Source: Enorma burkinafasonensis (GTDB lineage: Bacteria; Actinomycetota; Coriobacteriia; Coriobacteriales; Coriobacteriaceae). Taken from it: a stretch of DNA of 64,000 nt. The translations under genes and the position numbers were made by a program. Within the stretch, counting starts at the first letter, position 1, and every line of letters starts with the position of its first letter. The stretch lies in NCBI RefSeq assembly GCF_902150035.1, contig NZ_LR597503.1, positions 62,001 to 126,000 of the forward strand, read 5' to 3'. Positions 48,271 through 56,870 of this stretch are shown piece by piece. The notes below the pieces were generated by a model, which ran no database searches, was not told the origin of the DNA, and saw only the letters and a program-made list of their open reading frames with translations.

Positions 48271-51200
48271 CTACTCGACGCTCTTGAGCGCCTCGATCAT
48301 GTCGATGCGGTTGAGCGTCCGGTTGGTGATGAGGTTCACGACGAGCGCGAACACGAGCGGAAGCACGGCGGCGAGCACATAGCTTATGGGCGTGACCACG
48401 GTGAGGAAGCTGATCGAGGGCATCTTGAGCGCGTGCAGCAGCACGTCGCCCAGAACGTAGCCGAACGGCAGCCCGCACACGATGCCGATGATCGTGAGGA
48501 TGATGGTCTCCTTGTTCACGTAATGGTGCACCTCGCGTGGGCGGAACCCGAGCACCTTGATGGTGGCGAGCTCGCGCTCGCGCTCGGAGATGTTGGTCGT
48601 GGAGAGCGTGAAGAGCACCGCGAAGGCGAGCGCCGCCGCCATGCCGAGCACGATCGCGACGACGGCGTTGATGAGCATGAACGAGTTCGAGAAGTCGTCC
48701 GCGAGCTCGCTGGTGCTCGTGACCGAGAGGAAACGGCTGTCGTCCGAGAGGTCCGCGGCGAGCGAGGCCTCGGCGTCGGCGGCATCGGTGCAGCGGATGA
48801 GCATGCCGTTCGCCTGGAAGGCCCCCTCGTCGTCGAGCGCGCTCGCGCGGTCGCCGAAGGCGTCGAGATAGGCGGAGCGCGTGAGGTACACGTAGTTGCC
48901 GAGGTAGTTCCGGGCGACGTGGGCCACCTCGAGCTCGGCCTGCTCGAGCTGCGAATCCTGGAGCTCCACGGTATCGCCCGCCTCGAAGCCAAGCACCTCG
49001 GAGGCGTTCTGCGTGATCACGGCGCCCTCAAGCGGCAAATCGACGCTCGCGCTCGTGTCGCGGTCCGTCATGCTCACGAAGCGCGAGAACTCGTTTGACG
49101 GCGCGTAGCCGTCGGGCACGACGATGAGCTGGACGGTCTCCTCGCCCTCGCCGTACTTGAGCGTCGCGGAGTCGATGTAGATGGGCACGGCCTCCTCGAC
49201 GCGCGCGTCTGCCTCGATGTCGCGCAGGGCGCCATCGTGGTCCGCCGCCTCCGTCGCCGTGAGGATGCTGTAGTGCGAGATGCGCCCGTACTGCTCGGGC
49301 ACGAGCTCGGCCACGGAGTCCTTGATGGCGAAGCCGCACACGATGAGCGCCGTGCAGCCCAGGATGCCCGCGACCGTCATGAAGAAGCGGCGCTTGTAGC
49401 GGAAGAGGTTGCGCGCGGTCACCTTGTTGAGGAACGAAAGGCGCCGCCAGATGGCGGGGATGCGCTCCAGGAAGATGCGCGAGCCGGACTTGGGCGCCTT
49501 CGGCCGCATGAGCTCGGCCGGGGTGCGGATCACCTCGGAGCGGCAGGCGAGGTAGGCGGTGGCGCCGATCGCGACCACGAAGAGCGCCGTGCCGCCCAGG
49601 CCGTAGAGCGCCTCGAACGCGAAGCCGTAGGCGGGCAGGAGGTACATGATGTCGAAGATGGTGAAGATGAAGGCCGGCAGGGCGATGAAGCCCAAGAACA
49701 GGCCGAACAGGCAGCCCACGATGCAGGCCGAGAGCGCGTAGACGAGGTACTTCGAGAGGATCTCGCCGTTGCGGTAGCCGAGCGCCTTGTAGGTGCCGAT
49801 GAGCCCGCGCTCCTCCTCGACGAGGCGCGTGATGGTGGTGAGCGAGACGAGCATGGCCACGACGAGGAAGACGATGGGGAAGAGCGTGCCGATGGCCTCG
49901 ATCGAGTCGGCGTCGCTCGAGATGGACGACCAGCTGGAGAGCGACGAGCGCGTCTGCACGTACCAGGTCGCGGTGTCGATGGCGTCGATTTCGGCCTGCG
50001 CGTCGGCAAGCTCGGCCTCGGCCTCGGCGAACTGCTCGTCGGCCTCGGCGCGGCCGTCCTGCCATTCCGCGAGGCCGTCGAGGTAGGCGGCCATGCCGTC
50101 CTCGTACTCGGCGCGCCCGCGGTCGAGCTCCGCCTGCGCGTCGATGAGCGCCTGGCGCGCCGCCGGAAGCGCCGCGGCCCCGGCCTCGAGCTCGGCCTCG
50201 GCTTGCTCCAACTTGGCGCGACCGGCTGCCACGCCCTCGTCGAACTCGCGCCAGGAGTCCTCTTCAATCTGCGCGAACGCCGCTTCCGCCTGAGTCTCGG
50301 CCGCGGGGAGCGCTTGGTCGAGCGCTGTCTCGAGCGCGGTATCCATGGCCGTGTCGATGGCGGTCTGGCGACCCTGCTCGAGAAGCTCGTCGATGGAGTT
50401 CACCTGACCCCAGAGCTCAGCTGCCCGGGTCTCCTCGTCGAGCATCGCCTGGAGGGCCTCGAGACCGCCGACCTGCGCGTCTAACTGGTCGATCACGGCC
50501 TGGTGCTCATCGCGCTGACCTTCCAGCGTCTCGATCTGACCCTCAAGCTCTGCCTTGTCCTCCGCATACGACGGGCTTGCCGGGTCGAGGGCGCCGATCT
50601 GGTCTCTGAGCCCGCCGATCTGCCCGCCGAGCTCCTCGATGGCCTGGGCGGCGGTGGTGTAGGCGGAGATGTTGCCGCTCGTCTGCTCGATGGCGGCCTC
50701 GAGCGCCTCGAGCGTGCCCCATTGCTGCTCGATGGGCTCGAGCTGCGCGGCAAGGAGCTCGCGCATCGCGATAGCCTGCTTCACCTGGTCCTGCGCCTCG
50801 AACGCAGCGACGGCTTGCTGCTCGATCATGGGGCGCATCTGCTCGACTTGCGCCTCGGCGGCCGCGGTCGCCTGGTCGCGGGCGGCCTCGAGAGCCTGCT
50901 CGCGGCCGTCGGCGAGCGCATCCTCGAGCTGGGCGCGCGCGTCGGCCGTGCTCTGTTCGAATTGCGCCCAGCCGTCCGCGAGCTCGGCACGGCCGGAGGC
51001 GATATCGGCCTCGCCGGAGCGGACCTCCGCCCAGCCGTCGTCGATCTCGGCCTGGCCGCTCATGATCTCGCGGAGCGCGTCGCCCAGCTGGCGGGCCGCG
51101 TCCTCGAGCTCGGCCCAGCCGTCGGCGAGCTCGGCCTCGGCGTCGGCGCGCTCCTCCTCGTACTCCGCCCGCGCGTCGTCGAGCTCGGCTTGCGCCTCGT

Positions 51201-51969
51201 CCTTGTCCGCCGCGGTGCGGGCGGCCTCGCGGTCGGCGCGGATCTCGTCCTCGATGCGGTCGGTCACCGCCTCGACGCGCTCGGTGTAGGCGTCGGAGTA
51301 GGTGGGCAGCGCGTCCGCGCCCTCGACGGTGAGGTACGCGACGGTGTAGGTGTCGGTCTCGATGGCCTCGGGCGCGACGATGAAGGTGTAGTCGGCGCTC
51401 GAGCTCGAGCGGAACGAGAGCTCGGGGTTGCTCACGTCCATCGCGTCGACGACGATGCCGCAGATGCGGTAGGGATGCCGCGCGAAGACGGCCTCCTCCT
51501 CGTTCTCGGCCTCGGCGATCTCGACGGTGTCGCCGATCCCAAGGCCGCTCGCGTCGATGAACTTCTGCGTGACGGCGACCTCGTCGGCCGCCTCGGGCAG
51601 CTCGCCCTCGATGAGGTACGGGTCGTTCAGCCCCTCAGATGAGCGGGCCTTCACCTCGACGGTGGCGCGCGCGCCGTCGACATCGGTGTAGGCGGTCTCG
51701 GACCAGTCGCCTTCCACGGTCTCGACGCCGTCGACCGTGGCGAGCGCGGCGATGTCGCCGTCATCGAGGCCGAGCGTCGAGAGGACCTGGATGTCGAAGA
51801 GCCGCTGGTCGTCGAAGAAGGCGTCGGCGGCGTCGCGCAGGTCGGTGCACGCGGCGCGCAGGCCGCAGAACATCGCCACGCCGAGCGCGCAGATCACGGC
51901 GATCGACACGAAGCGCTTGAGGTTGCCCCGTATCGTGCGCGCTATGTCTTTGCGGAACGCCGTGGTCAT
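48271..51969 (-). CDS. FtsX/MacB-like ABC permease with a giant coiled-coil domain
   Basis: 1232 aa. One membrane segment near residues 20-40, a first extracellular domain, then roughly residues 230-720 of Ala/Glu/Asp/Gln-rich heptads (coiled coil), three membrane segments (about 735-850), a second extracellular domain (about 920-1080) and three last segments. FtsX signatures: EERGLIGTYKALGYRNGEI and ERELATIKVLGFRPREV. This is the four-plus-four-like layout of large Gram-positive FtsX permeases. The ATPase gene lies 10 bases upstream. A role in export or cell-envelope signalling is inferred; the substrate is unknown. Confidence 0.88.
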   Translation of the reverse strand: MTTAFRKDIARTIRGNLKRFVSIAVICALGVAMFCGLRAACTDLRDAADAFFDDQRLFDIQVLSTLGLDDGDIAALATVDGVETVEGDWSETAYTDVDGARATVEVKARSSEGLNDPYLIEGELPEAADEVAVTQKFIDASGLGIGDTVEIAEAENEEEAVFARHPYRICGIVVDAMDVSNPELSFRSSSSADYTFIVAPEAIETDTYTVAYLTVEGADALPTYSDAYTERVEAVTDRIEDEIRADREAARTAADKDEAQAELDDARAEYEEERADAEAELADGWAELEDAARQLGDALREIMSGQAEIDDGWAEVRSGEADIASGRAELADGWAQFEQSTADARAQLEDALADGREQALEAARDQATAAAEAQVEQMRPMIEQQAVAAFEAQDQVKQAIAMRELLAAQLEPIEQQWGTLEALEAAIEQTSGNISAYTTAAQAIEELGGQIGGLRDQIGALDPASPSYAEDKAELEGQIETLEGQRDEHQAVIDQLDAQVGGLEALQAMLDEETRAAELWGQVNSIDELLEQGRQTAIDTAMDTALETALDQALPAAETQAEAAFAQIEEDSWREFDEGVAAGRAKLEQAEAELEAGAAALPAARQALIDAQAELDRGRAEYEDGMAAYLDGLAEWQDGRAEADEQFAEAEAELADAQAEIDAIDTATWYVQTRSSLSSWSSISSDADSIEAIGTLFPIVFLVVAMLVSLTTITRLVEEERGLIGTYKALGYRNGEILSKYLVYALSACIVGCLFGLFLGFIALPAFIFTIFDIMYLLPAYGFAFEALYGLGGTALFVVAIGATAYLACRSEVIRTPAELMRPKAPKSGSRIFLERIPAIWRRLSFLNKVTARNLFRYKRRFFMTVAGILGCTALIVCGFAIKDSVAELVPEQYGRISHYSILTATEAADHDGALRDIEADARVEEAVPIYIDSATLKYGEGEETVQLIVVPDGYAPSNEFSRFVSMTDRDTSASVDLPLEGAVITQNASEVLGFEAGDTVELQDSQLEQAELEVAHVARNYLGNYVYLTRSAYLDAFGDRASALDDEGAFQANGMLIRCTDAADAEASLAADLSDDSRFLSVTSTSELADDFSNSFMLINAVVAIVLGMAAALAFAVLFTLSTTNISERERELATIKVLGFRPREVHHYVNKETIILTIIGIVCGLPFGYVLGDVLLHALKMPSISFLTVVTPISYVLAAVLPLVFALVVNLITNRTLNRIDMIEALKSVE

Positions 51970-51979
51970 GGCTCTTACC

Positions 51980-52681
51980 TCACCACTCGATCTCGGCGAT
52001 GGGCTGGGGGTGCGCGTTCAGGCTCATCTCGGTCACCTTGCCGCTCTTGAAGCGGATGAGGCGGTCGGCCATGGGCGCGAGCGCCGAGTTGTGCGTGATG
52101 ATGATGACCGTGATGCCGTCGCGGCGGCAGGTGTCTTGCAGCAGCTGCAGGATCTGCTTGCCGGTCTGGTAGTCGAGGGCGCCCGTGGGCTCGTCGCAGA
52201 GCAGCAGCTTGGGGTTCTTGGCGACGGCGCGCGCGATCGAGACGCGCTGCTGCTCGCCGCCCGAGAGCTGGGCCGGGAAGTTGCCGAGGCGCGCGGAGAG
52301 GCCCACCTTGCCGAGTGACTCCGCCGCGTCGAGCGCGTCCGGGCACACCTGTGCCGCGAGCTCGACGTTCTCGAGCGCGGTGAGGTTGGGGACGAGGTTG
52401 TAGAACTGGAAGACGAAGCCCACGTCGGTGCGGCGGTACTCGACGAGCTCGCGCTCGCTCGCGTGCGTGATGTTGCGCCCGTCGACCATGACCGTGCCCG
52501 CGGTCGCGGTGTCCATGCCGCCCAGGATGTTGAGCGCCGTGGTCTTGCCCGCGCCCGAGGCGCCGAGGATCACCGCGAGCTCGCCCCGCTCGACCGCAAA
52601 CGACGCGCCGTCGAGCGCATGGATGAGCGTCTCTTCGCTCCCGTAGGCCTTGATGACATCTTGGAACTCGATATACGCCAT
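51980..52681 (-). CDS. MacB/LolD-type ABC ATP-binding protein
   Basis: 233 aa. Walker [10 protein letters not shown], signature [14 protein letters not shown], Walker [14 protein letters not shown]-loop IITHN. It energises the large permease encoded immediately after. The start at 52681 faces a TetR gene across a region with two inverted repeats. Confidence 0.95.
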   Translation of the reverse strand: MAYIEFQDVIKAYGSEETLIHALDGASFAVERGELAVILGASGAGKTTALNILGGMDTATAGTVMVDGRNITHASERELVEYRRTDVGFVFQFYNLVPNLTALENVELAAQVCPDALDAAESLGKVGLSARLGNFPAQLSGGEQQRVSIARAVAKNPKLLLCDEPTGALDYQTGKQILQLLQDTCRRDGITVIIITHNSALAPMADRLIRFKSGKVTEMSLNAHPQPIAEIEW

Positions 52682-52740
52682 GGCTGGACCAATCTAGCGG
52701 GCATCCGTCCGCGCGCGACGTGGCGGCTGCCTGCGGTTCA

Positions 52741-52827
52741 CTCGACAGCATGTTGTCTAAACCGTAGTATAGTGGAGCTGCCGGGGCGCTTCGAGGTGCC
52801 CTCGACAACGGGCGCCGAATTGTCGAG
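52741..52827. promoter_or_regulatory. Operator region between the ABC exporter and its TetR regulator
   Basis: A perfect repeat CTCGACAA-N11-TTGTCGAG spans 52801-52827. A related, shorter repeat CTCGACA with TTGTC lies at 52741-52757. Between them is TATAGT (52768-52773), a possible -10 box in either direction. The GACA/TGTC half-sites fit a TetR dimer controlling both divergent genes. Confidence 0.6.
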
Positions 52828-52845
52828 CGATGGGCGGTGGCACGC

Positions 52846-53400
52846 ATGGCCAACAAGCAGCCGCAGGTGACCGAGCAGACGCGCGCGAACCTCACGCAGG
52901 CGTTCTGGTCGCTCTACCTCGAGAAGCCGATCGAGAAGATCACCATCCGCGAGATCACCGACCGCGCGGGATACAACCGGGCGACCTTCTACCTCTACTA
53001 CCGCGACGTGTACGACCTCTTCGATCAGTTCGAGGAGGGCGTGCTGGCACGGGTGCGCGCGCTCGTGGACGGGCACCTCATGCACGACGAGACCCTGAAC
53101 CTGAAGCAGCACATGGGGCTCATCGTCGAGCTCGCGCAGCAGTTCGACGGCTACCTGCCGCGCCTCATGAGCGGGGACCCCTCGTTCAGCGAGCGGCTGA
53201 AGGCGGTCATCACGCCGCTGCTTGACCGGTTCATCCTGGATGGGGCCACCCAGAGCGAGGACGAGCGGCGGCTTCTGCGCGAGTTCTACGCGAGCGGGCT
53301 GCTCGCCTCGATCAACGCGTGGATGGTGGCGCCCGACCGCATGCCGCTCGGCGCGTTCATCGACCTCATCGTGGGCGCGGTGCTGCCCGGGCGGGCCTAG
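52846..53400 (+). CDS. TetR family transcriptional regulator
   Basis: 184 aa. The helix-turn-helix is KITIREITDRAGYNRATFYLYYRDVYDLF; the C-terminal half is a variable ligand domain of the TetR_C_33-like type. A GTG at 52837 in the same frame is an alternative start. Divergent from the ABC exporter genes, which it likely represses through the GACA/TGTC repeats. Confidence 0.9.
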   Translation: MANKQPQVTEQTRANLTQAFWSLYLEKPIEKITIREITDRAGYNRATFYLYYRDVYDLFDQFEEGVLARVRALVDGHLMHDETLNLKQHMGLIVELAQQFDGYLPRLMSGDPSFSERLKAVITPLLDRFILDGATQSEDERRLLREFYASGLLASINAWMVAPDRMPLGAFIDLIVGAVLPGRA

Positions 53401-53462
53401 CGCAGGCAGCCAAAAGCCCGAGTGCGTCTCCGGCGGCGTCGCGGGCTGCTCGCTTTCGGAAG

Positions 53463-53601
53463 TTTAGGCGTCTTGGCGGTGGGTACGGGGATGCTCGACG
53501 GCGATATAGCTATGACGTACGCTTTCTACCTGCGAATATCTTGTCTAAGAGTTTCGGTATAGTCGGGGAAGCGCGAGCCATCCACCGCCAAGGGGCTCGA
53601 A
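53463..53601. repeat. Inverted-repeat cassette with central ACCTG (member C)
   Basis: Left arm 53463-53482 and right arm 53582-53601 share CTTGGCGGTGG with members A and B, with weaker pairing outside. The interior is exactly 99 bp and ACCTG is at 53528-53532. GTACG/CGTAC pairing in the left half is possible. It lies in the 316-bp gap between the convergent tetR and pfk genes, which otherwise holds only the pfk terminator. Confidence 0.75.
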
Positions 53602-53641
53602 GTGCGTGGGCCCGCACGGCATCCGCGTGCGGTGCACCCGA

Positions 53642-53695
53642 AACGCAAGGAAAAGCGCGGCGCCTCCCTCTCGGGAAGCGCCGCACCCTTGCGTT
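53642..53695 (-). terminator. Terminator of the phosphofructokinase gene
   Basis: GCGGCGC (53657-53663) pairs with GCGCCGC (53678-53684); on the minus strand TTTT follows. Outer arms AACGCAAGG (53642-53650) and CCTTGCGTT (53687-53695) also pair, so it may work in both directions. Confidence 0.75.
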
Positions 53696-53716
53696 CATCC
53701 GTTCGCGCGGTGGGGG

Positions 53717-54799
53717 CTACTCGTCGCCGAAGCTGATGCCGAGCGCCTTCGCCTCGCGGATGAGGTCGCACTCGGGGTCGACGTACTTGAGCTTGCCGGC
53801 GACCTCGGAGAGCGCGACGCGCGTCATCTTGCCGCCCACCTGGGCGATCATGTAGCCGAACTCGCCCTCGAGGCAGCCGAGTGCCGCCTCGACGCCGCAC
53901 TGGGTCGCGAAGACGCGGTCCTGCGCATCGGGCTCGCCGCCGCGCTGCGTGTGCCCGGGGATGGCGACGCGGGTTTCTCGGCCGGTCTTCTCCTCGATCT
54001 CGCGGGCGATGTCGTAGACGATCGACGGGCTCGTGCGCTCGGCGAGCTTCTTCTTGTACTCCTTCTTGGAGAGCTTGGCGTCCTCCTTGGAGATGGCGCC
54101 CTCGGCCACCGCGACGATCGTGAAGCGGCTGCCGCGCTCCATGCGGCGCTCGATGGTGCTGATGACGTTTTTCATCTCGAAGGGGATTTCGGGGATGAGG
54201 ATGACGTCCGCGCCGCCGGCGACGCCCGCGTACAGCGGGATCCAGCCGACTTTGTGGCCCATGATCTCGATGACGAACACGCGGCCGTGCGAGCTCGCGG
54301 TGGTGTGGATGTTGTCGATGCACTCCGTGGCGACCTCGACCGCGCTCGAGAAGCCGAAGGTGCGCTCGGTGCCCCACGTGTCGTTGTCGATGGTCTTGGG
54401 CAGCGCGATGACGTTCAGGCCCTCCTGCGCAAGGCGGTTCGCGGTCTTGGTCGAGCCGTTGCCGCCGAGCATAAAGAGGCAGTCGAGCTGCAGCTTGTGG
54501 TAGGTCTGCACCATGGCGGGGACCTTCTCGACGCCGTCGGCCTCGGGGGTGTCGAGCAGCTTGAACGGCGTGCGGCTCGTGCCCAGGATGGTGCCGCCGC
54601 GCGTCAGGATGCCGCTGAAGTCATGCGGCGTCATGATGCGGAACCGGCTGTAGATGAGGCCCTGGTAGCCGTCCTCGAAGCCGTAGATCTCGAGGCCGTC
54701 CGCGCCGAGCCTGTTCTCCAGGGTCTTGACGATGCCGCGCATGGTGGCGTTGAGCGCCTGGCAGTCGCCGCCGCTCGTGAGCAGTCCGATTCGAAGCAT
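53717..54799 (-). CDS. 6-phosphofructokinase, atypical signature
   Basis: 360 aa. Phosphorylates fructose 6-phosphate in glycolysis. The nucleotide-site motif is GGNGS (Asn114, Gly115) instead of the usual GGDGS; further on is PKTIDND (Lys135). In this family Gly after the acidic residue goes with ATP, whereas Lys in PKTIDND is common in pyrophosphate-dependent enzymes, so the phosphate donor is ambiguous. The catalytic aspartates of TIDND are kept. The ATG at 54799 follows GGGAGG and starts the conserved LRIGLLTSGGD. Confidence 0.9.
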   Translation of the reverse strand: MLRIGLLTSGGDCQALNATMRGIVKTLENRLGADGLEIYGFEDGYQGLIYSRFRIMTPHDFSGILTRGGTILGTSRTPFKLLDTPEADGVEKVPAMVQTYHKLQLDCLFMLGGNGSTKTANRLAQEGLNVIALPKTIDNDTWGTERTFGFSSAVEVATECIDNIHTTASSHGRVFVIEIMGHKVGWIPLYAGVAGGADVILIPEIPFEMKNVISTIERRMERGSRFTIVAVAEGAISKEDAKLSKKEYKKKLAERTSPSIVYDIAREIEEKTGRETRVAIPGHTQRGGEPDAQDRVFATQCGVEAALGCLEGEFGYMIAQVGGKMTRVALSEVAGKLKYVDPECDLIREAKALGISFGDE

Positions 54800-54934
54800 G
54801 AGGCCTCCCTTTCCCGAAAACACGCACACCAGTGTACTCCTCGCGATGCGCCGCGAGGTGCTAGGGTGCGTGATTTTACCGTCGCGGCTCGCCGGGCCGG
54901 GCCCCTATGGGCGCGCTGACGCGAGGTGCGTGGC

Positions 54935-55411
54935 CTACCGCCGCACGTAGGACAGCACGGTGGGCACGGCGCCGATGGCGGCGAAGAGGTACAGCCGCAC
55001 GAGGTTCCCGAAGTAGCCGGTGCTCTCGATGTTGCCGTGCTCGAGCAGCCGCGGGATCTCGCCGAGGGACTCGAAGAAGCCGTAGCCGAGCTGCTCGGAC
55101 ACGACGAAGCCCCAGTCGATGTAGTCGCCCACGAAGATCATGACGAGCATGATCGCGACGCAGATCGCGATGCCGCGCACGGTGAGCGCCCCACCGAGCT
55201 TGCGGTAGCCCACGAGCGTGCAGATGGCCATGACCGCGCCCGAGAGCGCGCTCGCGATGCCGAGCCGCCCGAGGAGCACGATGCAGAGCACGCCCGCGAG
55301 CGAGCCCGCCAGCGCGCCCGCCGTCCCGAGCGCCACGTTGTCGACCTGCGGCGGGGTGTAGCGCGGGTCCTGCTGGGGGATGCCGTTCGGGTAATTCATG
55401 TAGCCTGCCAT
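54935..55411 (-). CDS. Small membrane protein of unknown function
   Basis: 158 aa. A 25-residue Pro/Gln/Tyr-rich N-terminus (YPNGIPQQDPRYTPPQ) is followed by about four hydrophobic segments (GTAGALAGSLAGVLCIVLLG, AICVAIMLVMIFVGDYI, LYLFAAIGAVPTVLSYV). I recognise no family. GGAGG lies 4 bases before the ATG. It lies between pfk and a LuxR gene on the same strand. Confidence 0.75.
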   Translation of the reverse strand: MAGYMNYPNGIPQQDPRYTPPQVDNVALGTAGALAGSLAGVLCIVLLGRLGIASALSGAVMAICTLVGYRKLGGALTVRGIAICVAIMLVMIFVGDYIDWGFVVSEQLGYGFFESLGEIPRLLEHGNIESTGYFGNLVRLYLFAAIGAVPTVLSYVRR

Positions 55412-55454
55412 GCTGCCTCCATCGTCGCTCGGCTACCTCATGTGGCAGCTGGGG

Positions 55455-56420
55455 TCACGATTCCTTCCAGAATTCTCTCACGAGCGAACGGCGATCGCTA
55501 CAGTCCGTTTTCTTCAGGATGTTGTGGACATGGACCTTCACGGTGCTCAGCGAGAGCTGGAGGGATGAGGCGATGTTCTGGTTGTCTCGTCCCGCGATGA
55601 TGAGGGCGAGCACATCGAGCTCGCGGGGCGACAGGCGGTAGCGCTTCCCGAACACGGGGAGGTTCTCCGCGACGAACGCCGCCTGCGGGCGCGTGCTCTG
55701 CATCGGGGGATTGTCGAACCTGATCGAGAGGGCCTTGAACGCGCTCTTGCAGGCTGTGACCATGCAGCAGATCATGAGCGCGTTCTCGCAGTAGTTGCGT
55801 TCCGGGGCGACGGCGCGGAGCTCCATGATGATGCCTTCGGCGTGAGGGACCAAGAAGAAGCAGGCATCTTCTACGATGACGCCGATCCCGAGCAGCCAGG
55901 TGACGATATAGATCTTGAGCCCCCGTCGCATGCGCGCCCGCTCGTCGCGGTCATCGGTCCTGAGATACCGGAATGCGGCGTACAGCAGGATCCAGAGTAG
56001 GAAGATCGCGCGCGTCGAGTAGAACGCGAACCTGCCGAGGCCGGTCGTGGGAGGGAAGAAGAGCGAGACGATGCTCATGCATAGGAACGCGACGCAGGGA
56101 GCGACTTTGACGACGCGCCGTTCCTGCCCCATATAGTCGCAGACGAGCAGCCAGAACGATGAGATGAACCCGACGCCGGATATGACGGTCGCCGCGGACC
56201 TGACGGTGATGTAGATGCCATCGGTCCTCCATGGGCGCCCTGCCGAGACGAAGCTGTCCTGGAACACCCAGGCGATATCGAAGAAGTAGAACAGAAAGCC
56301 GATGGCGGCCAGCAGGAACAGGTTCCAGCGCGAGGCGAGGAAGGCGGAGAAGCAGCTCGCCGATGTGAGGATCGAAGCGAGGAGCATGAGGAAAGTGAAG
56401 TGGAGCACGATGAATTCCAT
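55455..56420 (-). CDS. Membrane-bound LuxR-type transcription regulator
   Basis: 321 aa. About seven hydrophobic segments span residues 1-230, then a cytoplasmic LuxR helix-turn-helix (about 255-320: LSPRELDVLALIIAGRDNQNIASSLQLSLSTVKVHVHNILKK). This architecture is abundant in Coriobacteriia. It likely senses a small molecule in or at the membrane. The ATG at 56420 has AAGGGA upstream. It faces the permease-aminotransferase pair across 450 bases and is the likely regulator of that pair. Confidence 0.9.
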   Translation of the reverse strand: MEFIVLHFTFLMLLASILTSASCFSAFLASRWNLFLLAAIGFLFYFFDIAWVFQDSFVSAGRPWRTDGIYITVRSAATVISGVGFISSFWLLVCDYMGQERRVVKVAPCVAFLCMSIVSLFFPPTTGLGRFAFYSTRAIFLLWILLYAAFRYLRTDDRDERARMRRGLKIYIVTWLLGIGVIVEDACFFLVPHAEGIIMELRAVAPERNYCENALMICCMVTACKSAFKALSIRFDNPPMQSTRPQAAFVAENLPVFGKRYRLSPRELDVLALIIAGRDNQNIASSLQLSLSTVKVHVHNILKKTDCSDRRSLVREFWKES

Positions 56421-56870
56421 CTGCCGATCCCTTCTGGCCGTCCGCTTCGCATCCAGCCGTTCGCGCATGGTAGGGAAACGATTTCTGTGAACGCTACGGT
56501 CACCAATGTTACCTGCGACAGGGTTGGTTTCGCTTCAAGGAAGGGCGTGTCATCGGCAGGCGGTGGCTCCGGAAATCGAGCGGTTTCTACGGAAAATACC
56601 ATCTATGACCTGCGGTTTATTTTGGGTTTAGCAGTGATTTCCCTCACGGTAGACCCAAGATACACCGCGCGCTACATCCGGCATAGGCCTTTTGCCCACC
56701 TCTCACGGGCGGTATCGGTATATCGAGGGCAGAGGGGGCGATGGTGCCATGTCCCCCAGCATGGATGCCGCGCTGGGCCCCATCTGCCTGATCGTCCGAC
56801 AGCCCGCCGCCCTCGCGGCGGCGGGGCTCGTCGCACCGCGTGAACGCGCGTGCGGGAAGGGGGTTCGCCC
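56421..56870. promoter_or_regulatory. Divergent region between the LuxR gene and the permease gene
   Basis: No gene is supported. A lower-GC core (about 56570-56660) holds an inverted repeat TTGGGTTTA (56622-56630) with TAGACCCAA (56650-56658), and AAAT/GGAAA-rich repeats before it. A GC-rich imperfect hairpin (56801-56828) precedes the permease. These are candidate regulator sites and a leader hairpin. Confidence 0.4.
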
